64,000 nucleotides of DNA from Mesorhizobium kowhaii (GTDB lineage: Bacteria > Pseudomonadota > Alphaproteobacteria > Rhizobiales > Rhizobiaceae): assembly GCF_003253745.1 (NCBI RefSeq), contig NZ_MZXV01000010.1:62001-126000 (forward strand), in the 5' to 3' direction. Below the pieces are notes generated by a model that was not told where the DNA came from, ran no database searches, and worked only from the letters and a program-made list of their open reading frames with translations. Shown here in pieces: positions 1 through 8,207 of the stretch. The stretch's first letter is position 1; each line of letters opens with the position of its first letter. The position numbers and the translations under genes were made by a program.

Positions 1-479
1 TTGCCTTGCCAGCGCGAGACGTCGACGCCGTGCACGGCAAGGTGCCGGGGCGAAGCCTTGCCGAAATTGATCGGCTTGGCATCGCGAAAGCCGTAATGGG
101 TGACCGGCCCGGCAAGCATCGGCGGGGCGGCGCGGCTCAACAGCCTCGGCGGCGACACCAGGGCTGCCGGCTCGACCGGCGGCTCGGCGCTGTCGGGCAG
201 TTCAGGTGCCGGAAACGCCACCGTCTCTTCCTCCGCCAAGCCGAAAGGCCGAGTATTTTCGGCCGGAGCATCGTCAGCCATGGGCGCCATTTCGTCGCTC
301 GGTGCACTCCTGGCCATTGCCTTCGGAGCGGCGGTGATCGGCGCCGGCGGCCGTATCACGGAACTGGTGGTTTCGTTGGACGGTTTCTGCAAATCCAGCG
401 CGTCGACGCCGGCCGTCGATGTGCAGCCGGCAAGGCATAGCGATGCGACCAAGAAACTGATGACGCCCGGAATCCGCAT
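1..479 (-). CDS. Lipoprotein with glycoside hydrolase family 25 (lysozyme-like) domain, N-terminal part
   Basis: Only the first 159 residues lie in the window; the gene runs off the left edge. The ATG at 479 opens a type II signal peptide whose lipobox (LAGC) places the lipidated cysteine at residue 19, so the product should be anchored in an envelope membrane. A low-complexity linker rich in Pro, Ala and Glu follows to about residue 130. The last visible residues, GVDVSRWQG (151-159), match the opening of GH25 N-acetylmuramidase domains, whose early Asp contributes to the active site. This is probably a peptidoglycan hydrolase, but the catalytic core lies outside the window. An overlapping frame on the same strand (274-600) lacks a lipobox and was rejected. 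Confidence 0.75.
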   Translation of the reverse strand, partial: MRIPGVISFLVASLCLAGCTSTAGVDALDLQKPSNETTSSVIRPPAPITAAPKAMARSAPSDEMAPMADDAPAENTRPFGLAEEETVAFPAPELPDSAEPPVEPAALVSPPRLLSRAAPPMLAGPVTHYGFRDAKPINFGKASPRHLAVHGVDVSRWQG

Positions 480-662
480 CTGGACCTGTACTCAAAACAC
501 AACAGACCGAGGGCAAAACGACAGCCGACGGACAAACCAGATCAGTTATGAACGAGAAATTACCAATAAAGTTTGAATCAATTTTTTTCATGCACGCCAA
601 GCGGCGCGATCTGGCTCTCGGCGCAAGTGATCGGCCGCGGCGGCAAGCGGTTGGTAAAGCCG

Positions 663-1451
663 CTAGGACTTTCCGAAGACGCCGATCATCGGCCCGAGAT
701 TCCAGTAGTCATCGTTGCGGCCAATGGCCGGAGCGAACAGGCTGGATATTGTGCCGTCGAGGAACAGCGCGTTGTCGCAGCCGAGCGCGTCGCGGAAAAG
801 ACGGGCGAAGGCATGGAAGGTCACCGTGCCTTTGGAAATGGCGAAGACCGCGACACCGTCCTTTCGCACGCCGACACCGTCGCGGGTCTTGCGCGAGGTG
901 CTGTCGGCCTGGAATTTCGGATGCAGCTTGCCGTCGATCACCAGCATCGGCCCGGATTGCGTCGCATAGTCGAGCGGCGGCTGTCTTTTCAGAAAGTCCC
1001 TGGTGGAGCGGACCGCAGCCTTGCCGTTGCTCATGTAGAAAATGCCGTTCGGCTGCATGGAAAAATTGCCGCTCCCCGATCCCGTCTTCACCGACGCCAT
1101 TTCCTGGCCATGCTCGACATAGAGACCGACCGGATCGAGGTTGGGGTGATACATGCCGGCATTGATGGCAAACAGCATGGTGCGCCCGGCAGCCTGCTGC
1201 GAGGCATTGAGATTGTGCAGCGATTGAAACGGCTTGCCCGCCGGATCTTTCCAGAACAGTTCGACCTGATATCGCTTCGGGTCGACCTCGCAAACGAGAT
1301 AGCTGGTCGCCTCAAAGGCGAAGTCACGACATGGCGGCAGCGAGGCGACCCATTGGCCAAATCCCATGCCGAGTGCCGCCACCGATGGCAGCGCACCCTT
1401 GGCGAGCGCCAGCAATAGCGGCAGCGATTGCAGGAGGGTCAAAAAAACCAT
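663..1451 (-). CDS. Phosphodiester glycosidase family protein (NAGPA/DUF2233-like)
   Basis: A 262-residue protein starting at ATG 1451 with a hydrophobic N-terminus (about residues 1-28) that looks like a signal peptide or anchor. The body carries the conserved blocks of the phosphodiester glycosidase fold: INAGMYHP and GLYVEHGQ, then NGIFYMSNG, SGPMLVIDGKLHP, RDGVGV and, near the C-terminus, LFLDGTISSLF. Family members cleave GlcNAc from phosphodiester-linked glycans in eukaryotes; bacterial members are exported and mostly uncharacterised. It lies 75 bp downstream of uppP on the same strand, so a shared envelope role is possible but unproven. The family assignment is firm; the substrate is unknown. 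Confidence 0.8.
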   Translation of the reverse strand: MVFLTLLQSLPLLLALAKGALPSVAALGMGFGQWVASLPPCRDFAFEATSYLVCEVDPKRYQVELFWKDPAGKPFQSLHNLNASQQAAGRTMLFAINAGMYHPNLDPVGLYVEHGQEMASVKTGSGSGNFSMQPNGIFYMSNGKAAVRSTRDFLKRQPPLDYATQSGPMLVIDGKLHPKFQADSTSRKTRDGVGVRKDGVAVFAISKGTVTFHAFARLFRDALGCDNALFLDGTISSLFAPAIGRNDDYWNLGPMIGVFGKS

Positions 1452-1526
1452 GCGCGTACCGGAATCCAGTTTGATGTTCCGGTACGGATATAGCCTGTTT
1501 CAAGCGATACTGTGGACGGACACGCC

Positions 1527-2399
1527 TCAGACAAGCCATCCCATCGCCACACTCAGCAGCAGGACGACACCGAGCACACCGCGATAGATGACGAACGGCC
1601 AGGCCGAAAAACGCTCCAGCACGCGCATCAGCCCCCATATGGCGAAGAAGGCGGAAACCGAGGCGACGACCAACCCCACCGCCAGAACCGACCAGCCATG
1701 CGCGTCGAGATGGACCTTGTGCAGCTCCCAAAGCTCCTTGAGGCCGGCGAGCGCAATCGCAGGCAGCCCAAGCAGGAACGAGAAACGCGCCGCTTCGGCT
1801 CGCTTGAAGCCGAGCCCGAGCGCGGCCGTCAGGGTCGAGCCCGAGCGCGACACACCAGGAATCAGCGCGCCGATCTGGGCGACGCCGACGAGCAGCGCAT
1901 CAGCCAGCGATGCCTCGGCGACGGTGCGCCGGTGGCTGGCGAAAATCTCAGCCAGCGCCAGCAGGATCGCCATGGCAATACAAGCCCAGCCGATCACCGT
2001 CAGGCTGCGCAGCGGCGAATTGCAGGCGTTGAGCACGCCCGAGAGCGCCACGCCGGCGATGACGATCGGGATCGTCGCCAGCACGATCCACAGCGCCAGC
2101 CGGAAATGCCGGTCGGCGAAATCGCGTCGCGTCAGGGCGTCGAGCGAACCAAACACGATCTCCCTGACGTCACTCCAGAAATAGCTGACCACCGCGGCCA
2201 AGGCCGCAAGCTGCATGGCGGCGGAGAAGGCAGAACCCGGATCCTGCCAGCCGAGCACGGCCGGCACGATGCGCATATGGGCGGTCGAGGAAATCGGCAG
2301 CAATTCGGTGATGCCTTGCACCACGCCGAGGAACGCCACCTTGGCATACCCCAGGCCGACGAAGCCCGTGTCGACGCCTTGAGTGCAGATGTCAGCCAA
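1527..2399 (-). CDS. uppP: Undecaprenyl-diphosphate phosphatase (UppP/BacA)
   Basis: Integral membrane enzyme that dephosphorylates undecaprenyl pyrophosphate to recycle the lipid carrier for peptidoglycan and other glycans; overproduction of the family gives bacitracin resistance. Both family signatures are present: GITELLPISSTAHM beginning at residue 29, and PGVSRSGST at 181-189, within a string of hydrophobic helices. I chose the TTG at 2399 (MADICTQG...), giving 290 residues, because the in-frame extension back to a TTG at 2465 is polar and unlike the family. A GGA-rich stretch lies about 10 bases upstream. The enzyme is certain; the exact start is less so. Confidence 0.9.
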   Translation of the reverse strand: MADICTQGVDTGFVGLGYAKVAFLGVVQGITELLPISSTAHMRIVPAVLGWQDPGSAFSAAMQLAALAAVVSYFWSDVREIVFGSLDALTRRDFADRHFRLALWIVLATIPIVIAGVALSGVLNACNSPLRSLTVIGWACIAMAILLALAEIFASHRRTVAEASLADALLVGVAQIGALIPGVSRSGSTLTAALGLGFKRAEAARFSFLLGLPAIALAGLKELWELHKVHLDAHGWSVLAVGLVVASVSAFFAIWGLMRVLERFSAWPFVIYRGVLGVVLLLSVAMGWLV

Positions 2400-2517
2400 T
2401 GTCGAATTCCATGTGTGAGAGATCGGGCTTGCACGGACCGACCGGTGTCGGTCAATCCCGGGCAAGCCTTATCGTCATGGACCGGATAATCAATTTACGG
2501 ATTTGTAAGCTGGCGCC

Positions 2518-2566
2518 GGTGCGCCGAAATGCGCACCGTTCAAAGCCGGCCCGCCGCGGGCAGGCT
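2518..2566 (-). terminator. Two adjacent hairpins downstream of the 65-residue gene
   Basis: GGTGCGC (2518-2524) pairs with GCGCACC (2531-2537), and AGCCGGCCCG (2544-2553) pairs with CGGGCAGGCT (2557-2566) with one mismatch. They lie just past the stop of the minus-strand gene at 2597 and before uppP. The uridine run is short, so termination is only a suggestion. Confidence 0.35.
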
Positions 2567-2596
2567 TGAGTGTTCATGCGGGAAATCGCAACGCGA

Positions 2597-2794
2597 CTAT
2601 GGGCACAGCCAGAGTTTCTGGCACGTCCTGGCGATCACATGCGCCGGCGGCACGACGGGTTCATCGACGGAAGGCCGGCGAACCCGTTCGAGCAGCATGC
2701 GCACCTGTTCGGGGCGCACACGATCGCGCTCCATCACAAGCAGGACCATCGGATCGCTCAAAAGCTCGTCCAGGGTGCTGATGCTGTCGTTCAT
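2597..2794 (-). CDS. Small conserved hypothetical protein, 65 residues
   Basis: ATG at 2794 is preceded by a strong ribosome binding site (AGGAG, about 7 bases upstream), which argues that this short frame is translated. The product begins MNDSISTLDELLSDPM and is charged through the middle (ERDRVRPEQVRMLLERVRR), suggesting a short helical, soluble protein that could bind a protein or nucleic acid. I recognise no named domain. It stands alone between uppP and the GFA gene with hairpins after its stop codon. Function unknown. Confidence 0.65.
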   Translation of the reverse strand: MNDSISTLDELLSDPMVLLVMERDRVRPEQVRMLLERVRRPSVDEPVVPPAHVIARTCQKLWLCP

Positions 2795-2946
2795 CCGTCG
2801 TCTCCTCGAATACCGTGCCCGCGCCCCTTAAATAGGAAGACAAAGATGGCCCGCCAATGACGCTTTGCCGGCTATCCCGTGTCTCTTTCGATTAAATTTT
2901 GGTCATGCTTGCGCTCTCGCTTCGCCCGCTTGGGAGAAGGGAAACC

Positions 2947-3345
2947 CTAGCTTGGCGGCGGTGCGCCTTCATACTGCGGCAGGCCGTCGTCAAGCATAAC
3001 CCAGGGCTGCTTCGAGGCCGTGAAAATATGCATTTGCGGCCTGAAGACCGTGGGATCGTCGAGCGAACCGGTGGTGATGCCGATGATGCCGGCGGAATCG
3101 CGCCGGGAGAACATCGTCGTGCCGCAGCTTGGGCAAAAGCCGCGCTTGAGCTCCGGCGAGGTGTTCACCGTTGCCAGCGGCCCGTCGATCGTCACATCGT
3201 CGATGCGAAACAGCACGCGTGCGTTGAAGGCGGCGCCAATCACCTTTTGGCACAGCCGGCAATGGCAGATGCGTTCGTTGATGGGGGCTGCCTCAGTGTG
3301 ATAGCGCACCGCCTTGCACAGGCATCCGCCCTCGTATCTTGTCAT
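2947..3345 (-). CDS. GFA family protein (glutathione-dependent formaldehyde-activating enzyme-like)
   Basis: 132 residues from ATG 3345. The zinc-binding pattern of the GFA/Mss4-like fold is complete: C8 and C10 (GGCLC), C27, C29 and C32 (CHCRLC), and C71 and C74 (FCPSCG). The founding member was proposed to speed the condensation of formaldehyde with glutathione, but most family members have no proven activity and may be carbon-sulfur lyases. It is divergent from the 2OG oxygenase at 3462, with about 115 bp between the start codons. The family is clear and the reaction is not. Confidence 0.85.
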   Translation of the reverse strand: MTRYEGGCLCKAVRYHTEAAPINERICHCRLCQKVIGAAFNARVLFRIDDVTIDGPLATVNTSPELKRGFCPSCGTTMFSRRDSAGIIGITTGSLDDPTVFRPQMHIFTASKQPWVMLDDGLPQYEGAPPPS

Positions 3346-3461
3346 AGCCCTAATCCATTGGTGGAGAGAATAACCGGCAAGGTAATGGCGGGGCCGATTG
3401 GGTCAATTGAAAAGCTTTGATACAACGCCATCGCTTATCGTGATGCGGTGGACCTGAAGCC

Positions 3462-4490
3462 ATGACGCCTGACATCGAAACCATCGGCATTGCGGATCTG
3501 TTCGAACCGTCCTCGTCCGCTCGCGACCGCACCGACGCCAGGATCATGGCTGCCGCCGCCGGGATCGGGTTCATGGCGGTCCGGGACTTTCCCGGCGATG
3601 ACTGGCTGACGCCGGACAAACGAGCACAATTGCTGCGCCTCTTCGCGCTTCCCGACGAGGAGAAGCAGAAATTGCTGCGCTGGAATTTCGACCGCAGCAA
3701 AAAGAACGTCTATCGCGGCTGGTTCCCGCTGCAGCCGACAGCCGTTTCCTACAAGGAAGGCATCGACATGGGACCGGACCTTGCCGATGCGGCGGATGCC
3801 TCGGTTTCCGACGATCCGCTGTGCGAGCCGACGCCCCTGCCGGCCGAAGATACCCTGCCCGGCTGGCGCGCGGCGGCCGCGGATTACTACCGCGCGATGG
3901 AGACGGTGGGCAACGCGCTGATGCGCTCGATCGCCCGCGGGCTTGGCCTGCCGGAAACAATCTTCGATGCCTATTTCGATCACGGCATCTCGACGCTGCG
4001 CCTGATCCGTTATCCCTTGCGGAACGCCAATGCCGGCGTCGACATCAGAGGGCCGGAGTTTTCGGTGGTGCACAAGGGCGAGACGCGCACGATCATCGGC
4101 CGCGAGCATGCCGATTCCGGCTTCGTCACTTTGCTGGCGCAGGACGGCGTCGAGGGCTTGCAGGCAAAGAACCTCGCCGGCGAATGGATCGACGTGCCGC
4201 CAGCCAACGGCACGCCGGCGATCAATTTCGGCCAGTTGCTGGAGCGCTGGACCGGCGGGCGCGTCCGGGCGACGCGACACCGGGTGATCGCGCCGAAGAC
4301 GGCGCGGTTCTCGATCCCGTTCTTCTACGAGCCGCGTGTCGATGCCGAAATCACGCCGTTGCCATTGGATGGTGCGGAGCCCTTCGAGCCGTTTCTCTAT
4401 GGCGACTATCTCTGGGAGTCAGCAACGAATTTCGTCGAGATGAGCGGCATCAAACATCTCAGGCAGCCGCGCAGCAAAAAGGCTTCATAA
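3462..4490 (+). CDS. Isopenicillin N synthase-like 2-oxoglutarate/Fe(II) oxygenase
   Basis: 342-residue cytosolic dioxygenase of the plant ACC-oxidase/IPNS type. The N-terminal DIOX_N region spans roughly residues 8-120. The iron ligands are H216 and D218 (EHADSGF) and H273 (RATRHRV), and the co-substrate-binding pair appears as R282 and S284 (ARFSIPFF). All catalytic positions expected for an active enzyme are present. Family members hydroxylate, desaturate or cyclise small molecules using O2 and usually 2-oxoglutarate. No neighbouring biosynthetic gene indicates the substrate. It converges on the hydrolase at 4541 across a shared hairpin. Confidence 0.85.
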   Translation: MTPDIETIGIADLFEPSSSARDRTDARIMAAAAGIGFMAVRDFPGDDWLTPDKRAQLLRLFALPDEEKQKLLRWNFDRSKKNVYRGWFPLQPTAVSYKEGIDMGPDLADAADASVSDDPLCEPTPLPAEDTLPGWRAAAADYYRAMETVGNALMRSIARGLGLPETIFDAYFDHGISTLRLIRYPLRNANAGVDIRGPEFSVVHKGETRTIIGREHADSGFVTLLAQDGVEGLQAKNLAGEWIDVPPANGTPAINFGQLLERWTGGRVRATRHRVIAPKTARFSIPFFYEPRVDAEITPLPLDGAEPFEPFLYGDYLWESATNFVEMSGIKHLRQPRSKKAS

Positions 4491-4499
4491 ACAAAACCA

Positions 4500-4525
4500 C
4501 CGGCCGCCTCGATCGAGACGGCCGG
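4500..4525. terminator. Bidirectional hairpin between convergent genes
   Basis: CCGGCCGCCTC (4500-4510) and GAGACGGCCGG (4515-4525) form an 11-bp stem with one mismatch around a 4-base loop. Read on the minus strand it is followed by GGTTTTGTTT, a fair intrinsic terminator for the hydrolase gene; it may also stop the plus-strand oxygenase transcript. Confidence 0.65.
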
Positions 4526-4540
4526 CGGGGAACGGCAGGG

Positions 4541-5497
4541 TTATTCGGTTTCGCTGACGACCTCGTCCCAGGTCTTCACCTTGGTTTCGCCGTTGAGGAA
4601 CGGCAGTGCCGCGGCCGTCAATTCCGGGGCGAAGAAGACGTCGTAATGAGTGCGGTTGGGCAGGATCGCCAGGCGGTTCTGCGACAGGTTCTCGCGCATC
4701 CAGCCGGCGTCCTTCAGCCCGCCACCGAGCATCTGGTAGAATTTGATCTCATGCTCGGGCCGGTACATGTCGCTGTCACCATAGGCCAGCATGACCGGCA
4801 TCTTCAGCTTGGCGACATCGGCCGAGTAGTCGCGGTTCTGACGCATGAAGTTGCCCAGCGTGTCGAGGAGCTTTGGGAAGTCCTCGGGATGCGGCGCCAC
4901 CGCGACGTAGGATTTGTGCATCGGCGTGTCCTTCATGAAATCGGCCGCTGCCGCACTCACTTGCGCCTGCTGACCGCGCATCTCGGCGTAGAAACCATCC
5001 GTGGCATAGCCGGTCGAAACCAGTACGAGGCGACGCACGGTTTCGGGATGCTGGACCGCCATGCGGAAGGCGACGCCGCCACCCAGCGAATAGCCCATGA
5101 CGTCAACCTGCTGATAGCCGAGCGCCTTGACGATGGCGGCCATATCGTCGCCCATCGCCTCCACGGTGAATGGCCGGTCGCCGAGTGCCGTGCGACCGTG
5201 ACCCTGCATGTCGACGCCGATGACGGTGCGGTTCTCGGCAAGCTTGGGCAGGATCGGTGCGAACATGTCGGTGGAGCCAAGACCGCCATGCAGCAGAAGC
5301 AGCGGCTCGCCCTTGCCGTAGACGGCATAATAATAGTTCAGCCCGTTGATCGGCAGCAGGCCGGACTTTTCCGGCTTCGGTAGTGTCTTGGTTTCAGTCG
5401 TCATGGCAGGTTTTGCCTCCTCTGCATTGGTGAAGCCCGGCGCTGCGAACAATGCCGCGGCCGAGACGAAAATTGCAAAAAACGTCGATCTGAGCAT
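4541..5497 (-). CDS. Exported alpha/beta hydrolase
   Basis: 318 residues from ATG 5497, which follows a textbook ribosome binding site (GGAGGAGG). The upstream in-frame extension to 5716 belongs to another gene's territory. Residues 1-25 form a signal peptide ending near FTNAEE. The fold is shown by the oxyanion strand LLLLHGGLG (67-75), the nucleophile elbow GYSLGG with Ser137, an Asp in AYGDSD and a late His in NRTHYD. It most resembles peroxidase-like or lactonase-like esterases acting outside the cytoplasm; the substrate is unknown. It follows the SRPBCC gene by 26 bp and probably shares its transcript. Confidence 0.85.
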   Translation of the reverse strand: MLRSTFFAIFVSAAALFAAPGFTNAEEAKPAMTTETKTLPKPEKSGLLPINGLNYYYAVYGKGEPLLLLHGGLGSTDMFAPILPKLAENRTVIGVDMQGHGRTALGDRPFTVEAMGDDMAAIVKALGYQQVDVMGYSLGGGVAFRMAVQHPETVRRLVLVSTGYATDGFYAEMRGQQAQVSAAAADFMKDTPMHKSYVAVAPHPEDFPKLLDTLGNFMRQNRDYSADVAKLKMPVMLAYGDSDMYRPEHEIKFYQMLGGGLKDAGWMRENLSQNRLAILPNRTHYDVFFAPELTAAALPFLNGETKVKTWDEVVSETE

Positions 5498-5523
5498 GTC
5501 AGCCTCCTCCAGCCCTGCCTGTA

Positions 5524-6009
5524 TCAAAGCGTCTTGGCGAGTTCTTCGAGTTGGTCGGTGCACTGGCCCCAACCCACGCGAAAACCCATTGTCTCGTGCT
5601 GCTCGCGGTCGGCGACACTCCAGTGCCTGACCCGTGCAATGTAGCGGGTCTTGCCATTGCCCTCGTCCTCGAAGGTCAGCACGCCGGTCATGAACGGCTT
5701 TTCCGATGGCTCCCATGCCTGGGTGTAAGCGTCGGTAAAGACGATCTTCTTGCCGGGAATGACTTCGAGGAAAACGCCGGGGTTGGGGAATTCATTGCCA
5801 TCGGGACCGGCCATCACGACCAGGCTCGAGCCACCGGTGCGCACATCCATCTCGGTGCGCGGCGTCGTCCATGGCTTTGGCGCAAACCACTGCGTCACCA
5901 GTTTCGGATCTGTCCAGCAGCGATAGACGCTCTCGCGCGGCGCATCGATGATGCGGGCCAGAACAAGTTCGCGGTCGTTGGCGGGGGCGATGTCGAGCTT
6001 GGTGGTCAT
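5524..6009 (-). CDS. SRPBCC (AHSA1-like) domain protein
   Basis: 161 residues from ATG 6009 (MTTKLDIAP). The whole length forms one START/Bet v1-like cavity domain of the AHSA1 subfamily: RIIDAPRESVYRCWTDP and QWFAPKPW at the N-terminus, then a beta-rich middle and the typical ending GFRVGWGQCTDQLEELA. Proteins of this group bind hydrophobic ligands; they are often encoded beside ArsR regulators, but none is visible here. It is the first gene of a likely two-gene transcript with the exported hydrolase 26 bp downstream. Confidence 0.85.
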   Translation of the reverse strand: MTTKLDIAPANDRELVLARIIDAPRESVYRCWTDPKLVTQWFAPKPWTTPRTEMDVRTGGSSLVVMAGPDGNEFPNPGVFLEVIPGKKIVFTDAYTQAWEPSEKPFMTGVLTFEDEGNGKTRYIARVRHWSVADREQHETMGFRVGWGQCTDQLEELAKTL

Positions 6010-6084
6010 GATGGTGTCATCGGTGTGCGTTTGATCTGGCTTCCGTCCCAAGGACGAACCGATGAACCGCAGACCGACACCGCG

Positions 6085-6117
6085 AGCGAAAAATTCTGGG
6101 CCAGCGAAAAATTCTGG
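6085..6117. repeat. Short direct repeat upstream of the SRPBCC gene
   Basis: The 15-base word AGCGAAAAATTCTGG occurs at 6085-6099 and again at 6103-6117, an 18-base period. It lies between the stop of the ParB-like gene (6158) and the SRPBCC start (6009), where a promoter for the minus-strand genes would be expected. Two helical-phase copies could be a regulator site, or the result of replication slippage. Confidence 0.6.
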
Positions 6118-6157
6118 AGAATGCGTCTGCTGGATAGAGACCAAGAACGAAGAAGCG

Positions 6158-6406
6158 TCAGTGGCGCTTGGCTTGCACCAGATAGGCATCGATCTCGGTC
6201 TCGCCGAGCCATTTTGCCGCCTCCAGCCGATGCAGGCCTTCGACCAGGACATGACGCTTGCCGTCATGGCGGACCTGGATCGGCGTTTTCATGCCGTTTT
6301 CCAGAATGTCCTCGGCCAGATGCCGGACGGTCTCGGGATGCAGCGTCTTCTTGCGCGCCGTCGGCACGTAGATGTCGTCGACCTTGACCTTCTGGACTCT
6401 GAGCAT
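6158..6406 (-). CDS. Solo ParB N-terminal (ParB/Srx-like) domain protein
   Basis: 82 residues from ATG 6406, with GGGAGG about 6 bases upstream. The product is only a ParB/sulfiredoxin-like fold: KVDDIYVPTARKKTLHP, then LAEDILENGMKTPIQVR, and the box II-like EGLHRLEAAKWLG. It lacks the helix-turn-helix and dimerisation domains of a chromosome-partition ParB, so it is not a partition protein. Stand-alone members are common in Hyphomicrobiales, and related folds bind or hydrolyse CTP or ATP. Its role is unknown. It is divergent from the operon that begins at 6536. Confidence 0.8.
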   Translation of the reverse strand: MLRVQKVKVDDIYVPTARKKTLHPETVRHLAEDILENGMKTPIQVRHDGKRHVLVEGLHRLEAAKWLGETEIDAYLVQAKRH

Positions 6407-6535
6407 GCCGCCTCCCCGTGGCGGAAAACGCCGCCCTCCCCTGAGATAGTCGGTTTGTTCAAGAGGGCCAAGGGCGCGGCTAACGAATGCTGGCCCGATG
6501 GTTTCCATTTGACGCTCGACCGGCAGATCGCCGAA

Positions 6536-8206
6536 ATGGCGCCTTCGAACGTTCAGGGCTTCATGATCAACCTTCCGACCGAATTCCCCGATTTCGGACT
6601 GACGCCGGACCAGCGCCGCCACGCGGTACGCGGCCACTACTATGAATGGCCGGGCATGGACGGCGAGCGCGGCGAGATCTGGTGTTACAGCGACCGGTTT
6701 TCCTATCGCGCCGGCGAGACAGTGGCGTTGCATGTCAGTTCGACGGCTCCGGCATTCAACATGGCGATCGTCCGCGACGGCAGCACCGAGACGAAGGTGT
6801 TCGAGAAATCGGGCATTGCGGCGCGCTGGCAGGACAGTCCCGACCAATGCTCGGCCGAGGGCTGTGGCTGGGAAGCATCGTTCGAATTCCGCGTTGGGGC
6901 GGACTGGCCGTCGGGTGCCTATCGGCTAACGCTGACTGCAGACGGCCGCGACGGCAAGCCGATCCATTGCCACCATCTGTTCATCGTCAGCCCGCAGCCC
7001 GGAAAGAAACCCGGTCGTGTGCTGCAGGTGGCGGCGACGGGAACCTGGCTCGCCTACAACACCTGGGGCGGCTCCAACCACTACCAGGGCATCACCGGGC
7101 CGGACCGCAACCAGTATTCGCCCATCGTGTCGACACAACGCCCCTGGTGCCGCGGCTTCGTCGTGCTGCCGAAGGATGCGCCGCGCGTGCCGCTGGAAGT
7201 GGCCGTGCCGCCAAAGACGGTGCCGCGCTACCCGCATATGGAGTGGGCGCTGGCCACCGGCCATTCGAAGAAATACGCCTCGTCGGGCTGGGCCAGTTAC
7301 GACAGCCACTTTTTCCGCTTCGCCGAGCGGGCAGGCTATGGGGTCGACCTCGCCAGCCAGCATGATCTGCACTTTTCGCCCAAGATTCTCGACGGCTATG
7401 ACTGCGCCGTCTTCGTCGGCCATGACGAATACTGGACCTGGGAAATGCGCGATGCGGTCGACGCCTATGTCGAGCGCGGCGGCCATGCGGCGCGCTTTGC
7501 CGGCAATTTCATGTGGCAGACGCGGCTGGAGGACGAGGGCCGCCGGCAGGTCTGTTACAAATACCGCGCGCGCGCCGAAGATCCAGCCTATCTCCGCGGC
7601 GGCGACGTCACCCGCGCCACCAATTCCTGGGAAGCACCGGAAATCGGTCGCCCGGGCTCGGCAACCTTCGGGCTCAACGCGACACGCGGTGTCTATGCCG
7701 GCTGGGGCGGCTGCGCGCCGCGCGGCGTGCGCGGTTTTCCGGTCTACCGGCCCGAGCACTGGGCCTTTGCCGGCACCGGCATCTACTATGGCGACCTGCT
7801 GGGCGCCGACAGCCATGTCTATGGCTATGAGGTCGACGGGCTCGACTTCGAGATACGCGGCGGCCTGCCCTACCCCACCGCCACCAGCGGTGCGCCCGAC
7901 GGGTTGCAGGTTCTCGCCGTCGGCATGGCATCCCAGGTCGAGGAAAGCGCCGACATTCCGATCGAGGATCAGTTCCTCACCGACGAGGATGGCCGCTTCA
8001 CCGCCGAAACGCTGTTCGGTGAAGCGAGCGACGCAAATCTGGAAAAGGTCAAACGCGGCAACGGCATGATCGTCAATTTCCCGCGCGGCAAGGGCGAGGT
8101 ATTCCACGCCGGAAGCTGCGAATGGGTCGCCGGCCTGCTAAGACAGGATCCGATGGTCGAACGCGTCACCAAGAATGTCCTCGATCGTTACCTCAGAAAG
8201 TCCTGA
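6536..8206 (+). CDS. N,N-dimethylformamidase beta-subunit-like protein
   Basis: 556 residues if started at ATG 6536; an ATG at 6563 with AGGG upstream is an alternative. The N-terminal region (to about residue 150) looks like an immunoglobulin-type beta domain. The rest matches the large subunit of dimethylformamidase, with blocks such as TGTWLAYNTWGGSNHY, SSGWASYDSHFFRFAE and FVGHDEYWTWEMRDAV. In the characterised enzyme the large subunit holds a mononuclear iron site with Tyr and Glu ligands and hydrolyses amides. No gene for the small alpha subunit is adjacent, so either it acts alone or the substrate differs. One base separates its stop from the aminotransferase start, a sign of translational coupling. 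Confidence 0.8.
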   Translation: MAPSNVQGFMINLPTEFPDFGLTPDQRRHAVRGHYYEWPGMDGERGEIWCYSDRFSYRAGETVALHVSSTAPAFNMAIVRDGSTETKVFEKSGIAARWQDSPDQCSAEGCGWEASFEFRVGADWPSGAYRLTLTADGRDGKPIHCHHLFIVSPQPGKKPGRVLQVAATGTWLAYNTWGGSNHYQGITGPDRNQYSPIVSTQRPWCRGFVVLPKDAPRVPLEVAVPPKTVPRYPHMEWALATGHSKKYASSGWASYDSHFFRFAERAGYGVDLASQHDLHFSPKILDGYDCAVFVGHDEYWTWEMRDAVDAYVERGGHAARFAGNFMWQTRLEDEGRRQVCYKYRARAEDPAYLRGGDVTRATNSWEAPEIGRPGSATFGLNATRGVYAGWGGCAPRGVRGFPVYRPEHWAFAGTGIYYGDLLGADSHVYGYEVDGLDFEIRGGLPYPTATSGAPDGLQVLAVGMASQVEESADIPIEDQFLTDEDGRFTAETLFGEASDANLEKVKRGNGMIVNFPRGKGEVFHAGSCEWVAGLLRQDPMVERVTKNVLDRYLRKS

Positions 8207-8207
8207 T

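Noticed and set aside
2400..2465. Longer uppP starting at TTG 2465
   Set aside because: The 22 added residues are polar and atypical, and the TTG at 2399 gives a product that opens as family members do.
5524..6267. 247-residue version of the SRPBCC protein
   Set aside because: The extension beyond ATG 6009 runs through the 15-base direct repeat and the end of the ParB-like gene on the same strand; the domain begins right after ATG 6009.
6158..6406. Plasmid or chromosome partition locus
   Set aside because: The ParB-like protein has only the N-terminal domain, and there is no parA gene or parS site nearby.
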